Source: Myxococcales bacterium (GTDB lineage: Bacteria; Myxococcota; UBA727; JABDBI01). Taken from it: a stretch of 37,218 nt of DNA. The notes under the pieces are model-generated. The model was not told the origin of the DNA, did no database searches, and was given only the letters and a program-made list of their open reading frames with translations. Location: positions 1 to 37,218 of the forward strand of contig JAHFEF010000018.1 in NCBI GenBank assembly GCA_023248545.1, read 5' to 3'. Positions 17,632-25,829 of this stretch are shown in pieces. How positions within the stretch are numbered: the first letter of the stretch is position 1; every line of letters begins with the position of its first letter. Position numbers and translations under genes: made by a program.

Positions 17632-18908
17632 GATGCAAGGCTCCTGACTAAGTAGTCGATGGCTTCTTGAGTGTGCAGCTCGGTAGTCGCTACTAACAAG
17701 CAGTTTGAGTATTCTGGATACCAGCGATCTAAAAATACACCGGCAAAAATGTCTTCTTGTTCGAGCTTTCGGGCGGCTTCCAGTTGTGACGTTGTTAGTT
17801 TTAAGACAGTTTCGTTAAAGTGCGGGCCATCAAATAATATTTTAAAACCTGCTTTGCTTGCTTGCTGTCTAAAATAAATCGCTTTCTTGATATTTTGATA
17901 GGCGAGCTCTCGAAATCCGGATTTGCCATAGAGCGAGAGTGTCATTGTGAAGGCCAAGGCCATCAAATTATGATTGGTGCAAATATTCGAAGTCGCTTTT
18001 TCACGCCGAATATGCTGCTCCCGTGTCGAGAGTGTCAGCACATAACCCCGTTGGCCCTTAGAATCTACTGTTTGACCGCAGAGACGCCCTGGCATTTGTC
18101 TCAAGAATTCTTTTTTGGTGGCGAATAAGCCTACACCGGGGGCACCCAGACTTAAATGCCCACAGAGGCCGATGCCCTCGCCGACGACGATATCGGCTCC
18201 GAGGCTTCCTGGCGATGCTATTGCTCCCAAGGCTACAGGATCTGTGCACACAGCGATAACCAGGGCGTTTTGTACATGTGCTTGTTGGATAATTTGAGCT
18301 TGATTTTCAAGTTGACCGAAAAAATTAGGATTTTGATAGACTATAGCAGAGACGGGTTTGTCTGAACGGTCAGTAATTTCGATCTGGGCCGCACCTAAAA
18401 TAGTCTCGCAGACTTCGCGGTATTCCGGGTGGACGGTTTTGGGGATACACACGCGTTGAATGCCAGGCTTCAGACGACAAGCCATCAAACAGGCTTCAGC
18501 CAGTGCAGTAGAACCGTCGTACATAGAGGCATTGGCGATTTCTAAACCAAATAATCCAGCCACAATGCTTTGAAATTCAAAAATAGCCTGGAGCGTGCCT
18601 TGAGAGACTTCAGGTTGATAGGGCGTATAAGCAGTCAGCCATTCGCCTCGCAATAAAAGCTGCGAAACTAATTCTGGAACAAAGTGACTACAGGCTCCGG
18701 CACCCAAAAAGCAGCTCCTGGGAGCGTGGCCGGCACGTTCTTGTAACAATGCTTTGAGTTCGATCTCACTGAGTGCTTGAGGTAATTCCAAGGGCCGATT
18801 CAGGCGATTGGGTTTGGGGATAGACTCGAACAAGTCTTCGAGGCTTGGTTTGCCAATCATTTTGAGCATGTCGACGATATCATCGCGAGTATGTGAGAGA
18901 TAACGCAT
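17628..18908 (-). CDS. gcvPA: Glycine dehydrogenase (decarboxylating) subunit 1
   Basis: This 426-residue protein is the N-terminal-type half of the split P-protein. Typical blocks are the start MRYLSHTRDDIVDML, FLGAGACSHFVPELVSQLL, TAYTPYQPEVSQGTLQAIFEFQS and YDGSTALAEA. It forms the active dimer with GcvPB. As first gene it heads the operon gcvPA-gcvPB-phhA-phhB-tmk-folP. No Shine-Dalgarno sequence precedes the ATG at 18908; instead a promoter-like sequence with a 6-bp gap to the start codon suggests leaderless expression. No glycine riboswitch could fit, since only 46 bp separate it from the divergent tolC-like gene. Confidence 0.94.
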   Translation of the reverse strand: MRYLSHTRDDIVDMLKMIGKPSLEDLFESIPKPNRLNRPLELPQALSEIELKALLQERAGHAPRSCFLGAGACSHFVPELVSQLLLRGEWLTAYTPYQPEVSQGTLQAIFEFQSIVAGLFGLEIANASMYDGSTALAEACLMACRLKPGIQRVCIPKTVHPEYREVCETILGAAQIEITDRSDKPVSAIVYQNPNFFGQLENQAQIIQQAHVQNALVIAVCTDPVALGAIASPGSLGADIVVGEGIGLCGHLSLGAPGVGLFATKKEFLRQMPGRLCGQTVDSKGQRGYVLTLSTREQHIRREKATSNICTNHNLMALAFTMTLSLYGKSGFRELAYQNIKKAIYFRQQASKAGFKILFDGPHFNETVLKLTTSQLEAARKLEQEDIFAGVFLDRWYPEYSNCLLVATTELHTQEAIDYLVRSLAS

Positions 18909-18914
18909 GTGCTA

Positions 18915-18943
18915 TCAATAGCGCCAATTGTCGAGTCTGTCGA
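18915..18943 (-). promoter_or_regulatory. Possible promoter of the gcvPA operon (weak, leaderless geometry)
   Basis: On the minus strand TCGACA (18938-18943) is followed after 17 bp by TATTGA (18915-18920) and after 6 more bases by the gcvPA ATG at 18908. The -35 box differs from consensus by one base; the -10 box matches only three. The spacing equals that of the stronger examples near mazE and in the pseudopilin operon. Confidence 0.4.
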
Positions 18944-18954
18944 ATATACTTGCT

Positions 18955-20223
18955 GTGATTCGATTTCTATTGATATTCTGTTTTTCGTTGTTGGCTGCTG
19001 GAACAGAGCAGCTGACTTGGGAAGGTTGTGTCCAAGAGGCTCTTCAAAACAATGCGAAACTTAAATTTGCCCAGCAAACTTATGACTCGTATCGCTATGC
19101 AGAGTTTGGATCGTATAATAATTTTTTTCCTCAACTGACCGGAACGCTAGGCTATAACTACGGCACCAATGGAGTTTCAAGTGTTGTTGTAGGGAGTTCT
19201 TCGACAACCCCAGCCGCAAGTTCAAATTTTTTGGGAACACTGACACTGAGTCAAAATTTATTTAATGGCTTTCTGGATCAGGCTGGCATCGAGCAAGCCA
19301 AAGCACAGCGCAGGGCGTACCAAGCAGCGCTCGATCAGGCCAAAGCCCAAATGCTTGCAGATCTTAAAACCGCTTATGGTGGATTATTAATTGCTCAACG
19401 ACAAGTAGCCCTGCAGCAAGAGATTATTCGCCGTCGTCAGAAAAACTTAGAATTGGTTGAATTGCAATTTAACAGCGGCAAAGAAAATAAGGGCTCTGTT
19501 TTATTGTCGCGTGCTTATGTGAATCAATCTCGCTATAACGCACTCCAAGCCACAGATAATATCACGACGTTCAGAGCCCAGCTGGCGTTTGTACTGGGAC
19601 GCGACGAGCCGGGAGAATATGTCCTCGTCGAAGATGTCCCCCTCTCAGTTCTTGATAAGCAGGCTGATTTTGTGGCGCTTGCCTTGGTGACACCTAATTT
19701 GAAGCAAGCCATTGCTCAAGAGCAGGCGGCCAATTCCGGCATTGTGATGGCACGCTCAAACTTTTTTCCAAGCTTTAATCTCAATGCGAGCGTGAGCCAA
19801 TTTGGCCAAGAATTTTTCCCGCAGGGCAGTCGATGGTTTGTAGGAGCTAATTTAATGCTGCCACTGTTTCAAGGCGGAAAAAATTATTATCAGACGAAGA
19901 GCGCCAGAGAAAATTTTAAGGCAGCCATTTCGACACGAAAGAGTTTGGGTCGCCAGCTGGTATCCAACCTGAAACAGGCCTATGTTACGTATTTAGAAGC
20001 CATTGAGCAGCTCAAGATGAACGAAAGCTTTCGGGAGGCAGGGGTGAAACGGTCTGAAATTGCGACAGGAAAATATAACAATGGCCTGATGACATTCGAG
20101 AATTGGGATATCATCGAGAGTTCCCGAATTACCTACGAGACAAATTATTTGCAAAGCCAGCTTAACTTAATTTCGGCAGAGGCAAGCTGGCAGTTCGCTC
20201 AAGGGAAAGGGGTGTCTCTATGA
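18955..20223 (+). CDS. TolC-family outer-membrane channel of a MacAB-type export set
   Basis: This protein of about 422 residues starts, by my choice, at GTG 18955, because the signal peptide MIRFLLIFCFSLLAAG then begins cleanly. A TTG at 18928 would add nine unsuited residues. TolC marks are LTWEGCVQEALQNNAKL, two helical OEP repeats, LSQNLFNGF in the first beta strand pair and VGANLMLPLFQGG in the second. It should form the outer-membrane duct for the macA-macB products, whose genes follow with 4-bp and 1-bp overlaps. No Shine-Dalgarno sequence is seen; a TATACT at 18945-18950 ends only four bases before the GTG. Confidence 0.9.
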   Translation: MIRFLLIFCFSLLAAGTEQLTWEGCVQEALQNNAKLKFAQQTYDSYRYAEFGSYNNFFPQLTGTLGYNYGTNGVSSVVVGSSSTTPAASSNFLGTLTLSQNLFNGFLDQAGIEQAKAQRRAYQAALDQAKAQMLADLKTAYGGLLIAQRQVALQQEIIRRRQKNLELVELQFNSGKENKGSVLLSRAYVNQSRYNALQATDNITTFRAQLAFVLGRDEPGEYVLVEDVPLSVLDKQADFVALALVTPNLKQAIAQEQAANSGIVMARSNFFPSFNLNASVSQFGQEFFPQGSRWFVGANLMLPLFQGGKNYYQTKSARENFKAAISTRKSLGRQLVSNLKQAYVTYLEAIEQLKMNESFREAGVKRSEIATGKYNNGLMTFENWDIIESSRITYETNYLQSQLNLISAEASWQFAQGKGVSL

Positions 20224-21176
20224 AGCGCTGGATAATTTGGGGGTTGATTATTTTAGTGATTGGCGGTCTTGCTTTCTTGCAATACCGTAAGAAGACCCAT
20301 ATTGAGATTACTTACGAAGAGATTCCTGTGGTGCGGGGTGATTTGGTGGTGACTGTTTTAGCCACGGGGACAGTGGGTCCAGAAAATCGCCTTGATATCA
20401 AGCCGCCCGTCGCGGGTCGTGTCGAAGAAGTGGTGGTCTTGGAGGGGAGCCGAGTCAAAAAAGGCCAAGTGCTAGCCTGGATGAGTTCAACGGAGCGAGC
20501 CGCTTTGATTGACGCTGCGCGATCGATTGGGCCGGCTGAAGTGAAAAAGTGGGAAGAAAATTATAAACGTACGCCGATTCTAGCACCCATCGATGGGACC
20601 ATTATTGTCCGAAATGTGAACTCTGGACAAACTTTTGCCGGCACAGATGTGCTGTATACAATGTCCGATAGACTGACCGTCAAAGCCCAAGTCGACGAGA
20701 CCGATTTGGCGATGATCAAGTTGAAGCAGGCAGCCAATATTGTATTAGATGCGTATCCTAAAAAAATTATCGAAGGTGAAGTTGACTTGATTAATTTCGA
20801 TGCAACAACTGTAAATAATGTCACCACTTATATTGTCGATGTCGTTCCAAAACAAACACCCGAGTTTATGCGCAGTGGTATGACAGCCAATATTAGCTTC
20901 TTGGTGGCATCGAGAAACGGCGTTTTGAATATTCCCAATGCCGCGCTGCGTGTTCAGGATAGCCAATACTCAGTCTTGGTGCGAGGGTCGGATGCAAAGA
21001 ATACTCAGGAAAAGCCGGTGACCATTGGCGTTTCAGATGGTAAAAAAACAGAGATTATTTCTGGGCTTGTTGAAGGCGATGTGATCTTGTTGGCTCAGCT
21101 CCCGGCTGTCGACGATAAGTCCTCCAAGGGAACAAATCCATTTAGTCCGTTTGCGCCGCGCAAGGGTGGGCATTAA
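20220..21176 (+). CDS. macA: Periplasmic adaptor of a MacAB-type ABC exporter, with very short hairpin
   Basis: This 318-residue protein has an N-terminal membrane anchor (IIWGLIILVIGGLAFLQY), a lipoyl half-motif (VAGRVEEVVVLEGSRVKKGQ), a second lipoyl half (ILAPIDGTIIVRNVNSGQTF), then beta-barrel and membrane-proximal domains. In MacA and its relatives a long coiled-coil hairpin separates the lipoyl halves and reaches TolC. Here only about 30 residues (STERAALIDAARSIGPAEVK and a few more) lie between, so the hairpin is nearly absent. It overlaps the tolC-like gene by 4 bp (ATGA), and its stop shares a base with the macB ATG (TAATG). The name is by context; the substrate is unknown. Confidence 0.85.
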   Translation: MKRWIIWGLIILVIGGLAFLQYRKKTHIEITYEEIPVVRGDLVVTVLATGTVGPENRLDIKPPVAGRVEEVVVLEGSRVKKGQVLAWMSSTERAALIDAARSIGPAEVKKWEENYKRTPILAPIDGTIIVRNVNSGQTFAGTDVLYTMSDRLTVKAQVDETDLAMIKLKQAANIVLDAYPKKIIEGEVDLINFDATTVNNVTTYIVDVVPKQTPEFMRSGMTANISFLVASRNGVLNIPNAALRVQDSQYSVLVRGSDAKNTQEKPVTIGVSDGKKTEIISGLVEGDVILLAQLPAVDDKSSKGTNPFSPFAPRKGGH

Positions 21177-23143
21177 TGCTTGAGCTGACGGGGGCGAGCA
21201 AAAAATATCAGATGGGCGATAATACGATTCATGCCCTTCGTGGCGTGTCTCTCAAGATCGAGCCAGGTGATTTTATCGCAATTATGGGGCCATCAGGCTC
21301 TGGAAAATCGACGCTTTTGCACATCATAGGCTTGCTCGATATCCCCGATCAGGGTTCCTATAAAATCAATGGCAAAGAACTGGCAGATCTCAGCGAGGAC
21401 GAATTGGCAGTCTTTCGTCGAGAAGTGATGGGCTTTGTTTTTCAGCAGTTTAATCTGCTGCCCAGAATGTCAGCGCTTGAAAACGTCGCGTTGCCATTGT
21501 TGTATTCACAGGGGAAGTTGCAGGTCGAGCTAGCATTGCCTCTTTTGGAACGCGTGGGTTTGAAAGATCGGGCAGGGCATCACCCGAATGAAATGTCCGG
21601 TGGGCAGCAACAGCGTGTGGCCATTGCGCGGGCATTGGTGAACCAGCCCATGATGATTTTGGCCGATGAGCCCACGGGAAATCTTGATTCTAAAAGCGAA
21701 GTTGAGATCATGGGGATTTTGAAGCAACTTAATGACGCTGGAATCACGATTATTATGGTGACCCATGAAGATGAGATTGGGAAACAGGCCAAGCGATTGA
21801 TTCGAATGCGCGATGGTCAAATTATTTCGGATGAGCGGGTGATGGAAAAAATCCCCTTGAATCCCCCTTTGAACAAGGGGGAAATGGGGAAGGTGCAAAA
21901 TGGGGCAGCAAGATTTCAAATTGGCCATGTGATTCAGCATTTTCATCAGGGAGTGAAAACTCTGGCAGCCAATAAAATTAGAACCGGGTTGTCTATGTTA
22001 GGCATCTTAATCGGTGTGGCAGCGGTTGTAACGATGGTCGCATTGGGGAGGGGTGCTCAAAAAGCCATCGAAGACCAACTTTCTTCGCTGGGAACTAATC
22101 TGCTCGTGCTTCGGCCAGGTGCATTTAGGGGCGCTGGTGGAGCTTTGGCCCAGATTGGAGAAACCACACGGCTGACCATGGCTGATGCCGAGGCCATTAA
22201 AGAACAAATACCGGCCGTCAAAGAAGCGGCGCCTGGCGTGACGGGCCGTGGCCAGCTGACTTATCTAGACAAAAACTGGAATACGTCTGTGATCGGGGTG
22301 TCACCGTCTTATGGACGAATGCATGCAGATACACCTATCGTAGGCCGATTTTTTTCAGACGATGAGAATAAGAGAAGACTTCGTGTGGCCATTGTCGGAA
22401 CGACGATTGTTCGAGAAGTATTGGGTGGCAAAAATCCACTGGGCGAAACGATCAAGATCAACAAGGTCAACTTTCAAGTAATTGGTATCTTGCCTGAAAA
22501 AGGCGCAAACGCGTTTCAAGACCAAGATGATCGTATTTTAATTCCCGTGACCACCGCCATGAGGCGCTTATATGGAAAAAACTATATTGATATGATCGAT
22601 ATAGAGTCCAACTTGCCCGAAGAAACTGCTGCGATTTCGACCCAGACAGTTGATTTGATGTTGTCGCGCCACCGGGTTCCACTGTCGCAGCGGCAGGATG
22701 CTTTTATGGTGAGAAACATGGCGGATATTCAGGCGGCGTTTTCGGCCAGTACTCAAATTATGACACTATTATTAGCGGTGATTGCAACGATTTCCCTGTT
22801 GGTGGGCGGCATTGGCATTATGAATATCATGTTGGTGTCTGTGAGTGAGCGCACACGCGAAATTGGCCTGCGCAAAGCAGTGGGGGCGAGGCGGGGTGAT
22901 ATCTTATCGCAATTTCTGATTGAATCCATGGTGATCAGCGCCGTAGGAGGGATATTGGGTGTCTTTTTTGCCTGGGCATCGACCATTTTGCTGTCTATGG
23001 TTGCGGGTTGGGCAACGTCGATTACGCTGAGTTCTGTATTGTTGTCGTTCTTTTTTTCGGCAGCTGTGGGGATAATTTTTGGGCTCTATCCAGCCCGAAA
23101 GGCCTCTCTGTTGTCACCGATTGAAGCTTTGAGATATGAGTGA
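21176..23143 (+). CDS. macB: MacB-type ABC exporter (ATPase-permease fusion)
   Basis: This 655-residue protein joins an N-terminal ABC ATPase with a MacB/FtsX permease. Visible are Walker [10 protein letters not shown] (residues 38-46), the Q-loop in [12 protein letters not shown], the signature [15 protein letters not shown] and Walker [12 protein letters not shown]. The permease part has one membrane helix at about 266-290, a large periplasmic domain, and three C-terminal helices ending in [17 protein letters not shown]. MacB works as a dimer and drives periplasmic substrates to TolC. The linker between ATPase and permease (about residues 226-240) is coded by a palindromic repeat element. 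The stop codon lies in a TGAGCTCA palindrome that also holds the stop of the convergent porin gene. Confidence 0.93.
   Translation: MLELTGASKKYQMGDNTIHALRGVSLKIEPGDFIAIMGPSGSGKSTLLHIIGLLDIPDQGSYKINGKELADLSEDELAVFRREVMGFVFQQFNLLPRMSALENVALPLLYSQGKLQVELALPLLERVGLKDRAGHHPNEMSGGQQQRVAIARALVNQPMMILADEPTGNLDSKSEVEIMGILKQLNDAGITIIMVTHEDEIGKQAKRLIRMRDGQIISDERVMEKIPLNPPLNKGEMGKVQNGAARFQIGHVIQHFHQGVKTLAANKIRTGLSMLGILIGVAAVVTMVALGRGAQKAIEDQLSSLGTNLLVLRPGAFRGAGGALAQIGETTRLTMADAEAIKEQIPAVKEAAPGVTGRGQLTYLDKNWNTSVIGVSPSYGRMHADTPIVGRFFSDDENKRRLRVAIVGTTIVREVLGGKNPLGETIKINKVNFQVIGILPEKGANAFQDQDDRILIPVTTAMRRLYGKNYIDMIDIESNLPEETAAISTQTVDLMLSRHRVPLSQRQDAFMVRNMADIQAAFSASTQIMTLLLAVIATISLLVGGIGIMNIMLVSVSERTREIGLRKAVGARRGDILSQFLIESMVISAVGGILGVFFAWASTILLSMVAGWATSITLSSVLLSFFFSAAVGIIFGLYPARKASLLSPIEALRYE
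21852..21890. repeat. Nested palindromic repeat element inserted in frame in macB
   Basis: Inner arms TCCCCCTT (21862-21869) and AAGGGGGA (21875-21882) are perfect inverted copies around a 5-base loop, and outer arms TCCCC (21852-21856) and GGGGA (21886-21890) flank them. The segment codes for [13 protein letters not shown], a reading recalled from many bacterial proteins carrying dispersed CCCCCTT/AAGGGGG repeats. It falls exactly in the linker between the ATPase and membrane domains. Confidence 0.75.
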
Positions 23144-23145
23144 GC

Positions 23146-24402
23146 TCAATGCCCATGAAGGCGCAGCCCAAACACGACCGTGGGTCCGTGACCCGCGTTC
23201 ATGCCTGGGTTAAAAATCGCTTGCATATCCGCTGATGCCTCGATGTGTTCGCCAAAGCCGACCAAATAATAAGTTTCAAGAATGCTTTCCCAGCCATAGT
23301 TGAGCGCGCCGTCTCCCAGTTGAAACCCGACGCCACCAGCTGCTAAATAATTGGCATGGCTGTTCGATAAGCCACTGGTGACAAAAGCCAGTGCTAGGCG
23401 ATCTAAGGGCCGCTTCCAGTAAGCGCCAGTCATGTGAGCGCCTAGACTGATGGAGAGGTCTATTTCTGTGAATGCAAAAGTCTCGGTTTGGCCATCGTTT
23501 AAGCCAGCTCGTAAAAAAGCCAAAATTTCGCGATTAAACTGTTGCTCTACAAGAATGCCACCGCCATATTTGATCGCTGAATGTGATCGGGTGGCAATAA
23601 TATCCGGGGCTTTCCCAGCCGTCGCTGATCGAATCGCTGAGTCATAATTGCCCATGTTGGCGTGATTGATATAGCTCATGGCTTTGATAAGTCCCGGCTG
23701 TTTGAAAAGTTGATACTTGAATTCGATCTCGAGCATCCCTGATTGGCTTTGGACGATGTTCCAATCTAAATCGGGGCCATTGGCAATTTGTGGCATGAGT
23801 GCGATACCGGTTCGAATCTCAAATAGGGGATGTTCATAACCCAGAACGAGCCCATAGGTGTAGCCACGGGTGTCGGCTGCATAATCCCAGGCACCTTGGT
23901 CCATGAGGGCCCAGTTTAAAAAGTGACGTCTTGGATCGCTGGCCACACGGCTGCTGTCAAAAAAGTCATTGAGGGCAAATTTGCCTACCGTGATGGCAAA
24001 AGCATCTAATTCTTGCCGAAAGAAGGCTCGGGCAACATAAGGTGGTGGGTTGGTTCCAATAACACCAGTCCGGACGATTTCTCCATTGGGGTAGCCAGCG
24101 ACGCCACTGGCATTGGGCATGCCGTGGCCGTTGGCATACTCGGGTTCTATTTGAAGCAGTGCGCCCTTCCAGGGCAATACGCCCAGAAAAATAGACACGG
24201 TGCCGGACCAGCCAAAATTGGCATCGGGCCCAAAGCTTAATGCTGGATTGAAATTTTTGCCTGACAGGGCCGTATTTTCTTGAAGCACCCAAGTCGTATG
24301 ACCACCGAGTAACCAAGTCGAATCCTCAACTTTCTCTTCGGCACGGGCTGTCAGACATAAGAACAAGAGCAATAGGCGCATAGCAAAAACAGGCAACGGC
24401 AT
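23146..24402 (-). CDS. OprB-like carbohydrate-selective porin
   Basis: This 418-residue protein has a signal peptide (hydrophobic stretch MRLLLLFLCLTARA, after a seven-residue lead) and then beta-strand-rich sequence with many aromatic girdle residues. Segments typical of the OprB family are LSFGPDANFGWSGTVSIFLG, FALNDFFDSSRVASDPR, and the C-terminal EASADMQAIFNPGMNAGHGP with VVFGLRLHGH. Such porins let sugars and other small solutes cross the outer membrane. The ATG at 24402 has AGGA 11 bases upstream; ATG 24381 is an alternative. It stands alone, divergent from the pseudopilin operon, and its stop faces the macB stop with a 2-bp gap. The solute is unknown. Confidence 0.8.
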   Translation of the reverse strand: MPLPVFAMRLLLLFLCLTARAEEKVEDSTWLLGGHTTWVLQENTALSGKNFNPALSFGPDANFGWSGTVSIFLGVLPWKGALLQIEPEYANGHGMPNASGVAGYPNGEIVRTGVIGTNPPPYVARAFFRQELDAFAITVGKFALNDFFDSSRVASDPRRHFLNWALMDQGAWDYAADTRGYTYGLVLGYEHPLFEIRTGIALMPQIANGPDLDWNIVQSQSGMLEIEFKYQLFKQPGLIKAMSYINHANMGNYDSAIRSATAGKAPDIIATRSHSAIKYGGGILVEQQFNREILAFLRAGLNDGQTETFAFTEIDLSISLGAHMTGAYWKRPLDRLALAFVTSGLSNSHANYLAAGGVGFQLGDGALNYGWESILETYYLVGFGEHIEASADMQAIFNPGMNAGHGPTVVFGLRLHGH

Positions 24403-24423
24403 AGAAAATTTATTCCTAGCAAT

Positions 24424-24454
24424 TTGCCAAGTTATGGTTTTGTAATGCTATAAT
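24424..24454 (+). promoter_or_regulatory. Promoter of the pseudopilin operon (extended -10)
   Basis: A perfect TATAAT at 24449-24454 is preceded by TG and one base, an extended -10. TTGCCA at 24424-24429 is a possible -35 but with a long 19-bp spacer. A strong GGAGGGG lies at 24462-24468, just before the ATG at 24471, so the leader would be only about ten bases long. Confidence 0.7.
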
Positions 24455-24470
24455 CTCGAGTGGAGGGGTT

Positions 24471-24920
24471 ATGAAAAAGGGCTTTACACTAATTGAGTTG
24501 GTGTTGGTGATCGCGATCTTGGGTGTTTTGGCGGTTGCTGCATTGCCAAACTTATTTAACGTCTCGCTCACCTCAGCAAGAACTAATGCCATGAACGCCA
24601 CAGTGGGAGCGATTCAAACGGGTATCACGCTCTATGCGGCCAACCAGATGGCATCGGGCAATGCTTTGAGCTATCCTGCGACGTTGGACAGCGTGACCGG
24701 GACATCCGGTGGCGTCGCTGCGACCAATGCTGCGCGTTTATTTACATCGGTGACCCAAAACGGGATCAGTGCCCAATGGTTCAAGCTGTCTGCGACTGGT
24801 TCTACAGCGTTTACGTATGCCTATGACACCAATGGTTCTGCAGCCTATGAGAGTGCCTCTGACACCTGCTTTATCTATACGGTTGCGACGGGGACGTTTG
24901 TGTATGTTGCCTGCCCATGA
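24471..24920 (+). CDS. Type IV pilin-like/pseudopilin protein (major-type, GspG/PilA-like)
   Basis: This 149-residue protein has the class III prepilin signal MKKG, cleaved before FTLIELVLVIAILGVLAVAALP, with Phe+1 and Glu+5 both present. A globular domain rich in Ala, Ser and Thr follows, with two cysteines near the C-terminus (DTCFIY and VACP) that could form a disulfide loop. It is the first and most canonical of five pseudopilin-like genes in a row, so it may be the filament-forming subunit, with the others forming the tip. The ATG is preceded by a strong GGAGGGG. It overlaps the next gene by 4 bp. No ATPase, platform or secretin gene is in view. Confidence 0.87.
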   Translation: MKKGFTLIELVLVIAILGVLAVAALPNLFNVSLTSARTNAMNATVGAIQTGITLYAANQMASGNALSYPATLDSVTGTSGGVAATNAARLFTSVTQNGISAQWFKLSATGSTAFTYAYDTNGSAAYESASDTCFIYTVATGTFVYVACP

Positions 24921-25369
24921 TGATCCGAGCATTTAGCTTCGTTGAGCTGGTGATCGTGCTGGCCCTGGTGGGTATTTTGGGGCTAGCGGCGATTGTTTCT
25001 GCGCCTTCGTTGGATACTACACGCCTAGACGTCGCCATTAAACAAGTTCTATCAGACATAGAATATGCAAAACAAAACGCCTCGTTGACAGGTCAGACTT
25101 CGGGTGTGCAATTTGTCAGTAGCGGCGCCTATACGGTCTATCAGGGGACCGTTTCAACGCCGCTGTCTAGTCCGCTCACGCATCAAAATATGATTGTGAC
25201 CTTGTCGGCCAATTATCCCAATATTGTGATTTCAAATAATTTTACCGTCGAATTTAATTCGCTCGGCGTCCCGACAACAGGCTCTGGTGGGACAATCACG
25301 CTTTCCAATGGCTCAGCGACCCGGAGCATTACGGTGACTGCCAATACAGGCAAGTTGGTGCTGCAATGA
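24917..25369 (+). CDS. Minor pseudopilin, GspH/FimT-like
   Basis: This 150-residue protein starts MMIRA followed by FSFVELVIVLALVGILGLAAI. Glu+5 is present. The residue before the expected cleavage point is Ala, not the usual Gly. The region LDVAIKQVLSDIEYAKQNASLTGQTSGVQF resembles the GspH/FimT pattern, followed by beta-rich sequence. GspH is one of the tip-complex minor pseudopilins of type II secretion, FimT its type IV pilus counterpart. It overlaps the genes on both sides by 4 bp. Confidence 0.82.
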   Translation: MMIRAFSFVELVIVLALVGILGLAAIVSAPSLDTTRLDVAIKQVLSDIEYAKQNASLTGQTSGVQFVSSGAYTVYQGTVSTPLSSPLTHQNMIVTLSANYPNIVISNNFTVEFNSLGVPTTGSGGTITLSNGSATRSITVTANTGKLVLQ

Positions 25370-25812
25370 AGAGGGTGAGAGGCTTCTCACTGATCGAATC
25401 CACACTCAGCATGCTGATTATAGGCGCTGGCTTTATTGGGATCGTGACGGCGTTCCAAGGCAGCACCCAAACGTCTCTGTTGTCCGATCAGACTATCTTG
25501 GCCAGCAATTTAGCGGCTGAAACCCTAGAAAAAATACTGGCGCAGCGGGACTGCAATCAGTCGGGTTGTGGCTACGCATCGACGTTGACTTCTATTAATA
25601 CAACCCACACTTATAACTATAATCCAGTGACGGGATTTTCGGGTTACGTGATCACCAGCACAGCTTTGGAAGTTGACCCCAATATCTCGACTGGCACAGA
25701 CCAATTTTTGACGGCAAATCCCGGCTCAGGTTATGCTCGGGTGACCGTCCAGGTCAGCTGGAACAACGGCGCTAATACGATTTCGTTGGTGGGTTTGATT
25801 GCCAACTACTAA
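25366..25812 (+). CDS. Minor pseudopilin, GspI/PilV-like
   Basis: This 148-residue protein has the prepilin signal MKRVRG and then FSLIESTLSMLIIGAGFIGIV with Glu+5. The part SDQTILASNLAAETLEKILAQR resembles the helix of PilV/GspI proteins, in which AxxxAEExLE-like spacing is common. Two close cysteines (DCNQSGCG) may form a disulfide. The gene overlaps its upstream neighbour by 4 bp. A 17-bp gap and a strong promoter-like sequence follow it, the only break inside the five-gene run. Confidence 0.8.
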   Translation: MKRVRGFSLIESTLSMLIIGAGFIGIVTAFQGSTQTSLLSDQTILASNLAAETLEKILAQRDCNQSGCGYASTLTSINTTHTYNYNPVTGFSGYVITSTALEVDPNISTGTDQFLTANPGSGYARVTVQVSWNNGANTISLVGLIANY

Positions 25813-25823
25813 AAGCCTATAAT
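25795..25823 (+). promoter_or_regulatory. Internal promoter with leaderless geometry before the fourth pseudopilin gene
   Basis: TTGATT (25795-25800) and a perfect TATAAT (25818-25823) are separated by 17 bp. Six bases later comes the GTG start at 25830, which is where transcription would be expected to begin. No Shine-Dalgarno sequence precedes the GTG. Confidence 0.6.
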
Positions 25824-25829
25824 ACAGTC

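Noticed and set aside
18909..18954. Glycine riboswitch before gcvPA
   Set aside because: The 46-bp gap is too short for one and carries promoter-like boxes.
21862..21882. Intrinsic terminator at the CCCCCTT/AAGGGGG hairpin
   Set aside because: It lies mid-gene with no T-run after the stem, and the reading frame continues through it.
21530..21946. 138-residue frame on the minus strand inside macB
   Set aside because: Antisense to the ATPase signature and Walker B region; no independent support.
24013..24240. 75-residue frame on the plus strand within the porin gene
   Set aside because: Antisense shadow of the OprB-like gene.
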